Assembly (NCBI GenBank): GCA_030039895.1
Contig: JASHUR010000033.1
Coordinates: 1 to 8,483 of the forward strand
Direction of reading: 5' to 3'
DNA length: 8,483 nt
DNA from: Acidobacteriaceae bacterium
GTDB taxonomy: Bacteria > Acidobacteriota > Terriglobia > Terriglobales > Acidobacteriaceae
Shown piece by piece: positions 1 to 6,121 of this stretch. The notes beneath the pieces are model-generated. The model did no database searches. It was not told the DNA's origin and saw nothing but the letters and a program-made list of their open reading frames with translations. Each line of letters begins with the position of its first letter. Positions within the stretch are counted from its first letter, which is position 1. The position numbers were made by a program, and so were the translations under genes.

Positions 1-1062
1 CAGGCCTTCTTTGTGTACGAACGGAAGCGATGTGCTTGGGCTGCCTGCAGCCATGTCTTTGTTCAGCGCCTGCTCCGGGGTATCGAAGGAGTGGGCCGCG
101 CGGTTGTGGCAATCGATGCAGTCCATTGTGTGCCACTGGCTGTCAGGCGGACTCTTCGCGGAGGAGTCGAATTCGGTGATGGAGCCGTCTGCGTTGATCT
201 TGCGAACCCACGGAATGGTCTGGTCCTGCGGGTCAGTCGCAATGTATTCGATGTGCGCGAGGTGTGCGCCGTGAATTCCGCTCAGATGCCCAAACCGGTC
301 GCGTCCGCCGACATGCATGAGAACAACGGTTTGAGTCATGGAGTTCTTCGCATCGTCACCGAAGGAAGTTTCCACGACGAGCTTGTCGCCAATATAGGTA
401 TTGGGGTTGTGGCAGTTCTCGCAAGTGGTGTTGGCGGGTGGTACTTTGCCGTCCGCCATAATCGGGCGTGGATAGTCATGGAATATGACCATCATGAGCT
501 GCTTGGTTCCGTTCACCTTGGCGTGAACAAATCCCTGAAATCCCGATGCGATGTGGCACTCTGTGCAGGCCACGCCGGAGTGGGACGACACGTGATAGGC
601 AGTCCACTCCGGCGTCATGACGTGGCAGGCCTGACCGCAAAAGCTCGGCGTGTCCATGTAGGCAACGCCGCGATAACTCGCCGTGCCTACGATGACAAAG
701 TTAATAAATGTGGCTACGACAACAAAGTCGATACCGTGGCGGAATGCCGGAGAATTCAGATCGATCTCAGGATAAATGGATGGCACCTCGCCAACGGCTT
801 TAAGGTGCCTTTGCCGGAAGTACATGCCGATGGGGATAAGGACCAGGCCGAGAATGAAAAGCCCGGGCAGGATGAGGTCGACGATGATGCCTAGATATGG
901 GTTAGCTGTACCACCGTGGCCAAAGAATTGTACGACCCAGAAGCCGATGAGGATCAGAGCGGTCGCCGTGGTCAGCGCCCCTCCGATCAGACTGGTGGTG
1001 TTGTTCCCGTAGAAGAAAAACGGCCGCAGCCAGTTCTTCTTGAATTGCTCCAGGTCTGGCAT
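1..1062 (-). CDS. NapC/NirT-type membrane multiheme cytochrome c (3' end beyond window)
   Basis: This is a probable inner-membrane quinol dehydrogenase that passes electrons from the quinone pool to periplasmic cytochromes. The frame is open for 354 codons to the left edge, so the C-terminus is missing. I see hydrophobic segments at about residues 24-47, 55-81 and 111-128, then periplasmic heme motifs C142-GQA-C146-H147, CTECH 166-170, CENCH 214-218 and CIDCH 315-319. The first motif has three residues between the cysteines (CX3CH) and keeps Met149 two residues after the His, the CHxM arrangement of heme 1 in NapC/NrfH proteins. Classical NrfH/NapC have one membrane anchor, so the extra spans and the long C-terminal part are a variant. 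The ATG at 1062 is preferred over the one at 1065 because AGGAG lies 6 bases upstream. It is the last visible gene of the operon, 27 bases after the monoheme cytochrome. Family is confident; electron direction and partner are inferred. Confidence 0.88.
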   Translation of the reverse strand, partial: MPDLEQFKKNWLRPFFFYGNNTTSLIGGALTTATALILIGFWVVQFFGHGGTANPYLGIIVDLILPGLFILGLVLIPIGMYFRQRHLKAVGEVPSIYPEIDLNSPAFRHGIDFVVVATFINFVIVGTASYRGVAYMDTPSFCGQACHVMTPEWTAYHVSSHSGVACTECHIASGFQGFVHAKVNGTKQLMMVIFHDYPRPIMADGKVPPANTTCENCHNPNTYIGDKLVVETSFGDDAKNSMTQTVVLMHVGGRDRFGHLSGIHGAHLAHIEYIATDPQDQTIPWVRKINADGSITEFDSSAKSPPDSQWHTMDCIDCHNRAAHSFDTPEQALNKDMAAGSPSTSLPFVHKEGL

Positions 1063-1068
1063 CATCAA

Positions 1069-1073
1069 CTCCT
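1069..1073 (-). promoter_or_regulatory. Ribosome binding site of the NapC-like gene
   Basis: AGGAG on the minus strand is followed by two ATG codons in a row. Spacing is 3 bases to the ATG at 1065 and 6 bases to the ATG at 1062, which favours the inner one. Confidence 0.6.
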
Positions 1074-1089
1074 GTCGCTGATTCCGCTG

Positions 1090-1413
1090 TTACTTTTTCT
1101 GCAATGTGCGGATGTAGGCGATCACGTCCTTGATCTGCGCATCGCTGAGTTTGCCCTTGTAGGCAGGCATCTTACCCTTGCCGCTCTCGGTCGCGGCAAT
1201 CAGCGCGGCGTCGGTCTTCTTAACCAGATCCGGAGACTTGAACGGAATGGCCTTCATCGCTTTGCCTGCGGGCGTATTGCCGCTTCCGTCTGCGCCATGG
1301 CACATCTGGCATCTTGATTTGTATACGTCCGCGCCGGTTTGCGCGGACGCGGCTGTTGCTGCCATCAGGGCTGCCATCGATCCGATCACTGCCAGGTAAA
1401 GTGCTTTTTTCAC
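1090..1413 (-). CDS. Small periplasmic monoheme cytochrome c (class I)
   Basis: This 107-residue protein is probably an electron shuttle between the membrane cytochrome and the decaheme conduit. It has a Sec signal peptide (KK at 2-3, hydrophobic 4-22, cleavage likely after A21-A-S-A24). The heme motif is C35-Q-M-C38-H39 followed by GADGSG, with a likely axial Met82 in GKMPAYKG and a C-terminal helix ending YIRTLQ, all typical of small class I c cytochromes. I chose the GTG at 1413 because it begins the signal peptide and follows AGGAGA at 7 bases. An in-frame ATG at 1464 overlaps the upstream stop as ATGA but would add 17 residues in front of the signal peptide. It lies 47 bases after the barrel gene and 27 before the NapC-like gene, so it is almost certainly co-transcribed. 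Family is sure; its partners are inferred from position. Confidence 0.93.
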   Translation of the reverse strand: MKKALYLAVIGSMAALMAATAASAQTGADVYKSRCQMCHGADGSGNTPAGKAMKAIPFKSPDLVKKTDAALIAATESGKGKMPAYKGKLSDAQIKDVIAYIRTLQKK

Positions 1414-1420
1414 TGAACTG

Positions 1421-1426
1421 TCTCCT
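1421..1426 (-). promoter_or_regulatory. Ribosome binding site deciding the GTG start of the monoheme cytochrome
   Basis: AGGAGA on the minus strand sits 7 bases before the GTG at 1413. It supports that start over the ATG at 1464, which has no comparable site. Confidence 0.65.
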
Positions 1427-1460
1427 GTGTCAAAAGATTTGCAGAAACATTTTACTGCGG

Positions 1461-4040
1461 TCAAAATTCGTAGTGCATTCCAAGGGTCACGACATTCGCA
1501 TGAAAGTTTCTAGGTGCAGTCTCGCCTGCAGGCGATATGGTCAGGCCGGTTTGCAGGCCGGCAAGCGCGGGAGAATTGCAGGGAACAACCGGCGCCGGCG
1601 ACGTGGGGGTCGGATTTGAGGTGCTGCAATATGGCGCACCGGAAGGGCCGCCCTCACCGTAGCCGTAGAAGCTGTACTGGGCTTTCCATGTCCAGGCCTT
1701 ATGGACGGTCCAGTCAAGACTTATATAGGGAGACTGGTACGTGGACACAAGCGATCCATTCACGTCACGCGCATCATTGAAGAACCGGCTGCCGTCGACT
1801 GAACTTATGTTGTAACCGATATTGGAACGGAGAGAGTTTACGGGCGAGTAAATCAGAGCAACCGATGCGTACTGCGTGGGAGCGTCCATGAAGTCCCGGG
1901 CGGGTCCAAACTCGTAGTAGGTTGTTCCGCGAACGGTTGCGCCGGGGCATGCGGTTCCGCTGGGCGTGGCGGCGCCGGGCAGTTTGCTGCTGGCCGCAGC
2001 GTCGTAACAGATATTGGTTGCCGTATAAATGTCGCTGTAGGTGTAGTTAAGGTCGAGGCCATAGCGCTGGTTCGGCATCAGTACAGCGCCCAGGCTTACG
2101 GTCCGGCTGTAGTCAACGTGGTCGATCGGGCCAGCATAGGTAGCTTTGCCTGCCGCGACTGCGTCCTGGTTGTTGTTGGTGTTGTTGTGGCGCTCCCGGT
2201 CATTGAATACTCCAGTGAGGGTCATCCACGGCTTTGGCTTGTACATGGTATGCAGCCAATAATGCTGCTCTTCTCTTGGCTCCACGGGAGTGTACGTATT
2301 GTCGCTGTAGAGCGCTTCGACGCTGCCTTCCACGTTCCACTGTGTCGTTGGACGCACTGCCAGATTCAATATGCCGCCGTTCTCGTTGATCGTCACGGTT
2401 CCGTCTGTAACCGAGCCGACGAGCAGCGGAGTGTCGTGGGGAATGCCGACGGCGATGATGTGCTTGCGATAGCGATAGGTAAGTGAAAGCGTGGCGCGGG
2501 ACCAGCCGTCCCAGGTCGCGGTCAGGTCATTGGTGAAGAATTTCTGGCCAAAGAAATTAGGCACAGAAACGCCGTTCGGGTTGCCCTCGAGAGTCGTGGT
2601 TCCCGGGGTCAGCGGGCCGGGATAATTGATAGTCTCGTCTCCCGGCGTGGCCGGGGTATTTTCGGTAGCCCCCTTGGAGGCGTAGGCAGTGCCGGGCTGC
2701 TGAACATTGGAGTAGGTCAGCTGTTCCGACAGCCGGATCGCGCTGGTGGCGTCCCACACAACGCCGTAGTCCACAGCGATCACCTCGCGCTTGGCGCTTG
2801 CATTGCCCGTATAGATGATCGAGCGCGTGGTTCCGGAAAGGCCCTGGAAATTCTCATAATAGTTGGGAAGGCTCATGTTCGCATTGGTGTAGCGTACATC
2901 GCCGTTCATCGCGACATTCTTGATGTTGGAGCTCTGGAACCGGAAGATCTCAGTCGGAAAAAGAACACGTGTGGGTTGCGAGCGCAGGTAGCTGCGGAGC
3001 ACATCGCATGCCGGGTTGATGACCGGCTTACCTCCCGGGGTCGTCGACGGCGACAGAATGGTGTAATCCGTTGGGCTGGTGTACGCGCCGCCCATACTGT
3101 TCGTGTTGCAGGAGCTGATGCCGTAGGGAGTCAGGCTGTCCCAGGAGCCGAGCGCGACGGGTGTTCCATCGGCTTCCTGCACCAGGAAGCTGCTCGGCGC
3201 GAGAGTGAAGTATGAATTGCCCTTGTAGTGGTCGATGACCTCTTCATAAGTAAGTTTGATCTTCGTGGACGGCTTCCAGTCGATGCCTCCCACAAAATCG
3301 TCTGTACTGTTCCGCTGATACTCCTGAAGCAGCGCATTGGAAAAGCCGAAGATAAATCCTCCCGGGCTCAGGCTCGGACCTTCCTGAACATTCTGCGTGT
3401 ACTCCACCCGATAGGTAACCTCCGAAAGAGGGAAGAGCGTCAGATTTGTGTCCGTCATGCGGCGCACGGTGTTGTACATGAACGGGGACTGGTCGACTTG
3501 CGGCCATGGGAGATGGCCGGTGGGCGCGTTCGAGGGCCCAATGGGAATCGACTGACCTGAAGGGATGTTCGGGTTTGCCAGCAGATCATAGTCAAAGTAC
3601 TCGCGGAAGCGGCGGAAGGTCCCGGAAAATTCGTAAAGGTTGCCTTTGTAAAAATTCAACGTCGCGAAATTGCCCGGGTCGCCGCCGAACCCGTTGCTGT
3701 AGGCACTGAGCGAGTCAACAAGGGTATTCTTCGCGCCGGGGAGAGCGTGCAGCTCAAAGGTCTCGCCCAACACACGGGGCCCGGAGTGGAGATTGACTAT
3801 GGTGTTGTACATAGCTCCGCTGCCGGTGATGTCCGCAGCGTGTCCGCCGAGGTCGATCGTTTCGTGAAGGGTATATCCCTTGGGAGCCGTCGGCGGGTCG
3901 ACCGGCGCCATGTTCTGCGCTGAAGCGAAACCGGTGGTCATCAACAAAGCAGCGAGTCCAACTCCCCCCACAATGCTCCACGTAGTTTTGGTGGAGAACC
4001 GTGTTTGCCGCAGCCAGGAGAACCAACGTGTCTTCGTCAT
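1461..4040 (-). CDS. Outer-membrane beta-barrel of MtrB/PioB type, porin-cytochrome conduit
   Basis: This 859-residue protein probably forms the outer-membrane pore that sheathes the decaheme cytochrome encoded just upstream. The signal peptide is long, with a basic stretch to residue 19, a hydrophobic core at about 22-36 and likely cleavage after F38-A-S-A41. The mature protein is rich in alternating aromatic/polar strands (for example FATLNFYKG, LTYRYRKH, VSLGAVLMPN, LDLNYTYSD) and ends in HYEF, the terminal Phe expected of a BAM substrate. Motifs near 143-155 (FRREYFDYDLLANP-like) and MTDTNLTLFPLSEVTYRVEY resemble barrels I associate with Acidobacteriota. That is recollection, not a search. 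The N-terminal CXXC of Shewanella MtrB is absent; six cysteines occur elsewhere, probably in loops. ATG 4040 is preceded by GAGG at a workable distance. Barrel identity is strong; membership of MtrB/PioB proper rests partly on the neighbouring decaheme gene. Confidence 0.85.
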   Translation of the reverse strand: MTKTRWFSWLRQTRFSTKTTWSIVGGVGLAALLMTTGFASAQNMAPVDPPTAPKGYTLHETIDLGGHAADITGSGAMYNTIVNLHSGPRVLGETFELHALPGAKNTLVDSLSAYSNGFGGDPGNFATLNFYKGNLYEFSGTFRRFREYFDYDLLANPNIPSGQSIPIGPSNAPTGHLPWPQVDQSPFMYNTVRRMTDTNLTLFPLSEVTYRVEYTQNVQEGPSLSPGGFIFGFSNALLQEYQRNSTDDFVGGIDWKPSTKIKLTYEEVIDHYKGNSYFTLAPSSFLVQEADGTPVALGSWDSLTPYGISSCNTNSMGGAYTSPTDYTILSPSTTPGGKPVINPACDVLRSYLRSQPTRVLFPTEIFRFQSSNIKNVAMNGDVRYTNANMSLPNYYENFQGLSGTTRSIIYTGNASAKREVIAVDYGVVWDATSAIRLSEQLTYSNVQQPGTAYASKGATENTPATPGDETINYPGPLTPGTTTLEGNPNGVSVPNFFGQKFFTNDLTATWDGWSRATLSLTYRYRKHIIAVGIPHDTPLLVGSVTDGTVTINENGGILNLAVRPTTQWNVEGSVEALYSDNTYTPVEPREEQHYWLHTMYKPKPWMTLTGVFNDRERHNNTNNNQDAVAAGKATYAGPIDHVDYSRTVSLGAVLMPNQRYGLDLNYTYSDIYTATNICYDAAASSKLPGAATPSGTACPGATVRGTTYYEFGPARDFMDAPTQYASVALIYSPVNSLRSNIGYNISSVDGSRFFNDARDVNGSLVSTYQSPYISLDWTVHKAWTWKAQYSFYGYGEGGPSGAPYCSTSNPTPTSPAPVVPCNSPALAGLQTGLTISPAGETAPRNFHANVVTLGMHYEF

Positions 4041-4084
4041 GATGATGCCTCACTCGCCACATCGAGATGTTGAACCCCCATACC

Positions 4085-4121
4085 GGGCCGCGCCTTTCGA
4101 TGTGGGTGAGTGGCGCGGCCC
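4085..4121 (-). promoter_or_regulatory. GC-rich intercistronic hairpin between decaheme and barrel genes
   Basis: GGGCCGCGCC at 4085-4094 and GGCGCGGCCC at 4112-4121 form a perfect 10-bp stem with a 17-base loop inside the 88-base gap. No U-tract follows on the minus strand, so it looks like an mRNA stability, processing or attenuation element rather than a full terminator. The stem is seen directly; the role is inferred. Confidence 0.6.
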
Positions 4122-4128
4122 AGCGACG

Positions 4129-5052
4129 CTACCTTATAAATGCCTGGTTGATATTCGACCCGTGAATCATGGTGTGGCAGCTGGTGCAGGGCGTCAGCTC
4201 CTGTGAACCCTCACTCACGCTGTGGAATGTGCCTTGAGACACCGGGCTGTGGCACTGGTTGCACAGCAGATTGATCGACGGCATGTTCAGCATCCGGGCA
4301 TTTTGCGAGCCATGCGGGCTGTGGCATCCCAGGCAGCCGACTGCCTTGACCGCAGGATGTTCAAACACAAACGGTCCGCGCACATCCGTATGGCACCGGG
4401 TGCAGATTTTGTTCTGATCGACTGTGGACCGCAAATTGACGCGCTGGAAGGTGCCGTGCACGTCATGGCAGTCCGAGCATTTCACCACGCCTTCATTCAC
4501 CGGGTGATGGAACGGCATATCAAATTGCCCTTTGACGTCGGCATGGCAGCTCTCGCACAGTTGTGGCTGGGCCTGTACCAGCAGGTCCTCGGATACCTTG
4601 GCCTCGTGCACGCTGTGGCAGCTCAGGCAGTTAATGCCGGCCTTGGCGTGCGGAGAGCGCTCGAAGTTTGGATGAGTGCCGGCGTGGCAGGTAAGGCACT
4701 GCGCATCGATCTGCGCGGGGGTCATCTTTGTGAACCGGAAGACCACCTTTGTGGGATCTCCGCCGCTGTCAACGTGGGCCTTGCCGGGGCCATGGCAGCT
4801 TTCGCAGGTCACTCCGTGCCCGCCGTGCATCAGGGCTAGCCGCGAATGCGGATTGTCCGGAAAGGTCTTGCCGATGTCCGCGTGGCAGGTCAGGCAGGTG
4901 TCAGAACCTACATAATCGGCGGAATTGGTAGCGCCTTTTTGTGCGACTGCGGCCTGCGATTGACCGGGCTCGCCTGCGGCGTTTACTTTCGTGACTTTCG
5001 AAAACCCTAGAAGTAGTGCGATCAGCGCAACAGATAAGAGCAAGCGCTTCAT
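4129..5052 (-). CDS. dmsE: Periplasmic decaheme cytochrome c, DmsE/MtrA/PioA family
   Basis: This 307-residue protein carries electrons through the periplasm and into the outer-membrane barrel. Ten CXXCH motifs are present, with first cysteines at 53, 83, 119, 142, 166, 192, 217, 240, 264 and 289. From the third on they recur every 23-26 residues. Likely distal His ligands precede several motifs (SPHAKAG, FHHPVNEG, FEHPAVKA, TFHSVSEG), and the C-terminus has the SCHTMIHGSN signature typical of this family. The signal peptide is MKRLLLSVALIALLLGF with cleavage near VNA-A26. There is no lipobox. The start at 5052 begins the signal peptide and follows AGGAGG at 5 bases; an upstream ATG at 5127 would only add a non-signal extension. 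It is the first gene of the four-gene operon, with a CRP-type site 113-128 bases upstream. The gene symbol reflects the family name; no DMSO-reductase genes are nearby, so mtrA or pioA would be equally fair. Confidence 0.94.
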   Translation of the reverse strand: MKRLLLSVALIALLLGFSKVTKVNAAGEPGQSQAAVAQKGATNSADYVGSDTCLTCHADIGKTFPDNPHSRLALMHGGHGVTCESCHGPGKAHVDSGGDPTKVVFRFTKMTPAQIDAQCLTCHAGTHPNFERSPHAKAGINCLSCHSVHEAKVSEDLLVQAQPQLCESCHADVKGQFDMPFHHPVNEGVVKCSDCHDVHGTFQRVNLRSTVDQNKICTRCHTDVRGPFVFEHPAVKAVGCLGCHSPHGSQNARMLNMPSINLLCNQCHSPVSQGTFHSVSEGSQELTPCTSCHTMIHGSNINQAFIR

Positions 5053-5057
5053 TTGGG

Positions 5058-5063
5058 CCTCCT
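5058..5063 (-). promoter_or_regulatory. Strong ribosome binding site of the decaheme gene
   Basis: A perfect AGGAGG on the minus strand lies 5 bases before the ATG at 5052. It fixes the start at the signal peptide and suggests efficient translation of the first operon gene. Confidence 0.8.
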
Positions 5064-5136
5064 GCGCAACAATCCGGAAAGTTGTTGTCTCCCGCCGGAT
5101 ACCATCGGCGGCACTAAACCCCTTCAAGTCGAGTCA

Positions 5137-5142
5137 AGAATA
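5137..5142 (-). promoter_or_regulatory. Candidate -10 element of the conduit operon
   Basis: TATTCT on the minus strand (4 of 6 matches to TATAAT) is centred 33 bases downstream of the palindrome at 5165-5180, very near the spacing of a class II CRP-dependent promoter. CATTAT at 5145-5140 is an overlapping alternative at 30 bases. The predicted transcript start would be near 5130. Confidence 0.4.
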
Positions 5143-5164
5143 ATGATTCCGCACGAATTTTTAC

Positions 5165-5180
5165 TGTGATGACAGTCACA
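5165..5180. promoter_or_regulatory. CRP-type operator 1 (perfect TGTGA-N6-TCACA)
   Basis: TGTGATGACAGTCACA has both half-sites exact; adding the flanking C and G extends the symmetry to 18 bases. It is placed for class II activation of the decaheme operon. CRP, HcpR-type and related Crp/Fnr proteins recognise this consensus, and the Crp/Fnr protein encoded at 7715 has a matching recognition helix. Confidence 0.8.
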
Positions 5181-5249
5181 GATGCGAAAAATATTACGCC
5201 CCCCCCCGTGCAGCACAAGGCCAAAAAATCCTCAGCAAAAGCGCAATTG

Positions 5250-5265
5250 TGTGACCCACATCACG
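5250..5265. promoter_or_regulatory. CRP-type operator 2 (TGTGA-N6-TCACG)
   Basis: TGTGACCCACATCACG departs from perfect symmetry by one end base. A weak -10-like GATACG (5285-5290) lies 30 bases downstream on the plus strand, so this site may serve the SRPBCC gene beginning at 5366. Confidence 0.7.
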
Positions 5266-5365
5266 GCGCAATGCTCCGCGCCCTGATACGCCTGAACGGA
5301 GGCGTTGCCCCCGGGAATTCCGGGCGGGCTGGCCTGCTAAAGGCAAAAGTGGCGAAGAACGCAAG

Positions 5366-6028
5366 ATGAACAGATGGAATCACGGAGATAAAACATCAAC
5401 GAGAGGTCCGCGCAGGCGCATACTCCCTATGCTGCTGCGCGGGCTCTTTGGTGGACCTGCGAGCAGCGGGCTCGTTTTAACGCATCTGGTTCTGCCGGTC
5501 GAACCCGAAGCGATCTGGGACCGCATCGTTCTTTTCGAGGAAACCACCGGGCGTCCACCCTGGCTGCTTAGGCTCTTCATGCCTCACCCGGTACGGACAG
5601 CCGGAGACAAAAGCCGGGCCGGGGCGCTTGTCCACTGCATCTACCAGGGCGGCGATCTGGTAAAGCGAATTCTTGCCCTCGATCCGCCTTATCGAATAGT
5701 CTTCGAGGTCATTGAGCAGCGCCTTGGAATTGAGCAGTGCGTGGTTGCGCAAAGGGGGTCCTATGAGATCGACCGCATCGGCGAAGGCAGCGCGGTAATT
5801 CTCACCACTGAGTACCGGACCTACCTGCATCCGCGGTGGCTTTGGCGCCGCCTGGAGACGCTGGTCGCCCGCAAGCTGCACCTGCACATTCTGTATGCCA
5901 TGCAGCAAAACATCCCGGAGGGAGCGCAGGTTACCCGGCTCTCGATGACCGGCGCTGCCGCCCCTACGGCACAGGCGGCGCAGCGCAGCTCATCCACCCC
6001 GCATGAGGGTCCCCAAATTGTGATCTGA
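5366..6028 (+). CDS. SRPBCC-fold (START/polyketide cyclase-like) protein of unknown function
   Basis: This 220-residue protein has no signal peptide or clear membrane span and is probably cytoplasmic. After a basic N-terminus (RGPRRRIL), residues about 37-185 read like a helix-grip SRPBCC domain. It opens with a first strand and helix (LVLTHLVLPVEPEAIWDRI), continues with alternating strands (IYQGGDLVKRILALDPPYRIVFEVI, GSYEIDRIGEGSAVILTTEY) and ends in a long C-terminal helix (WRRLETLVARKLHLHILYAM). The tail after 195 is Ala/Ser-rich and probably disordered. Such domains bind hydrophobic ligands, but I see no ligand-specific motif and assign no reaction. The ribosome site before ATG 5366 is weak (GAAG-like); ATG 5429 (residue 22) is an alternative start. 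It is divergent from the cytochrome operon and shares its control region. The fold call is moderate; the gene itself is fairly certain. Confidence 0.65.
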   Translation: MNRWNHGDKTSTRGPRRRILPMLLRGLFGGPASSGLVLTHLVLPVEPEAIWDRIVLFEETTGRPPWLLRLFMPHPVRTAGDKSRAGALVHCIYQGGDLVKRILALDPPYRIVFEVIEQRLGIEQCVVAQRGSYEIDRIGEGSAVILTTEYRTYLHPRWLWRRLETLVARKLHLHILYAMQQNIPEGAQVTRLSMTGAAAPTAQAAQRSSSTPHEGPQIVI

Positions 6029-6065
6029 GCTGCGGAGTTGCCGGACCCGGTTCCGAGCAAAACAA

Positions 6066-6100
6066 AAGACCGGCTGACAAGTCCGGAATCAGCCGGTCTT
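6066..6100. terminator. Bidirectional rho-independent terminator
   Basis: AAGACCGGCTGA (6066-6077) and TCAGCCGGTCTT (6089-6100) form a perfect 12-bp stem with an 11-base loop. It lies between the convergent SRPBCC and stress-protein genes. On the minus strand it is followed by a T-rich tract (TTTTGTTTTG), and on the plus strand by CTTC, so the minus-strand terminator looks stronger. Confidence 0.85.
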
Positions 6101-6121
6101 CTTCCTGGTTCCTGTCTCTGC

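Larger units (their letters stand above)
5053..5365. other. Divergent control region between the conduit operon and the SRPBCC gene
   Basis: These 313 bases hold no convincing gene. They contain two CRP-type palindromes (5165-5180 and 5250-5265, centres 85 bases apart, close to eight helical turns), a run of nine C at 5199-5207 between them, and candidate -10 elements facing each way. A 67-codon open frame from about 5166 runs across both operators and is probably not coding. Confidence 0.75.

Noticed and set aside
13..894. Long open frame on the plus strand (293 codons)
   Set aside because: It lies antisense to the NapC-like gene, whose minus-strand translation shows membrane spans and four heme motifs. 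The plus-strand product has no recognisable family, so it is a shadow of a GC-biased gene.
1090..1464. Longer form of the monoheme cytochrome from ATG 1464 (ATGA overlap with the barrel stop)
   Set aside because: It would bury the signal peptide behind 17 residues. AGGAGA correctly spaced before GTG 1413 fits better, though coupling cannot be excluded.
4222..4839. Plus-strand open frame of 205 codons
   Set aside because: It is antisense to the decaheme cytochrome. Its Ala/His/Val-rich sequence is just the complement of repeated CXXCH codons.
4129..5052. Reading the operon as a DMSO reductase locus from the DmsE family name
   Set aside because: No molybdopterin subunit or Fe-S subunit is present in the window. 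The family name also covers MtrA/PioA-like conduits.
5166..5369. 67-codon plus-strand frame overlapping the SRPBCC start by ATGA
   Set aside because: It begins inside a perfect CRP-type operator, spans the second operator and a nine-C run, has no ribosome site and has low-complexity content. Treated as control DNA.
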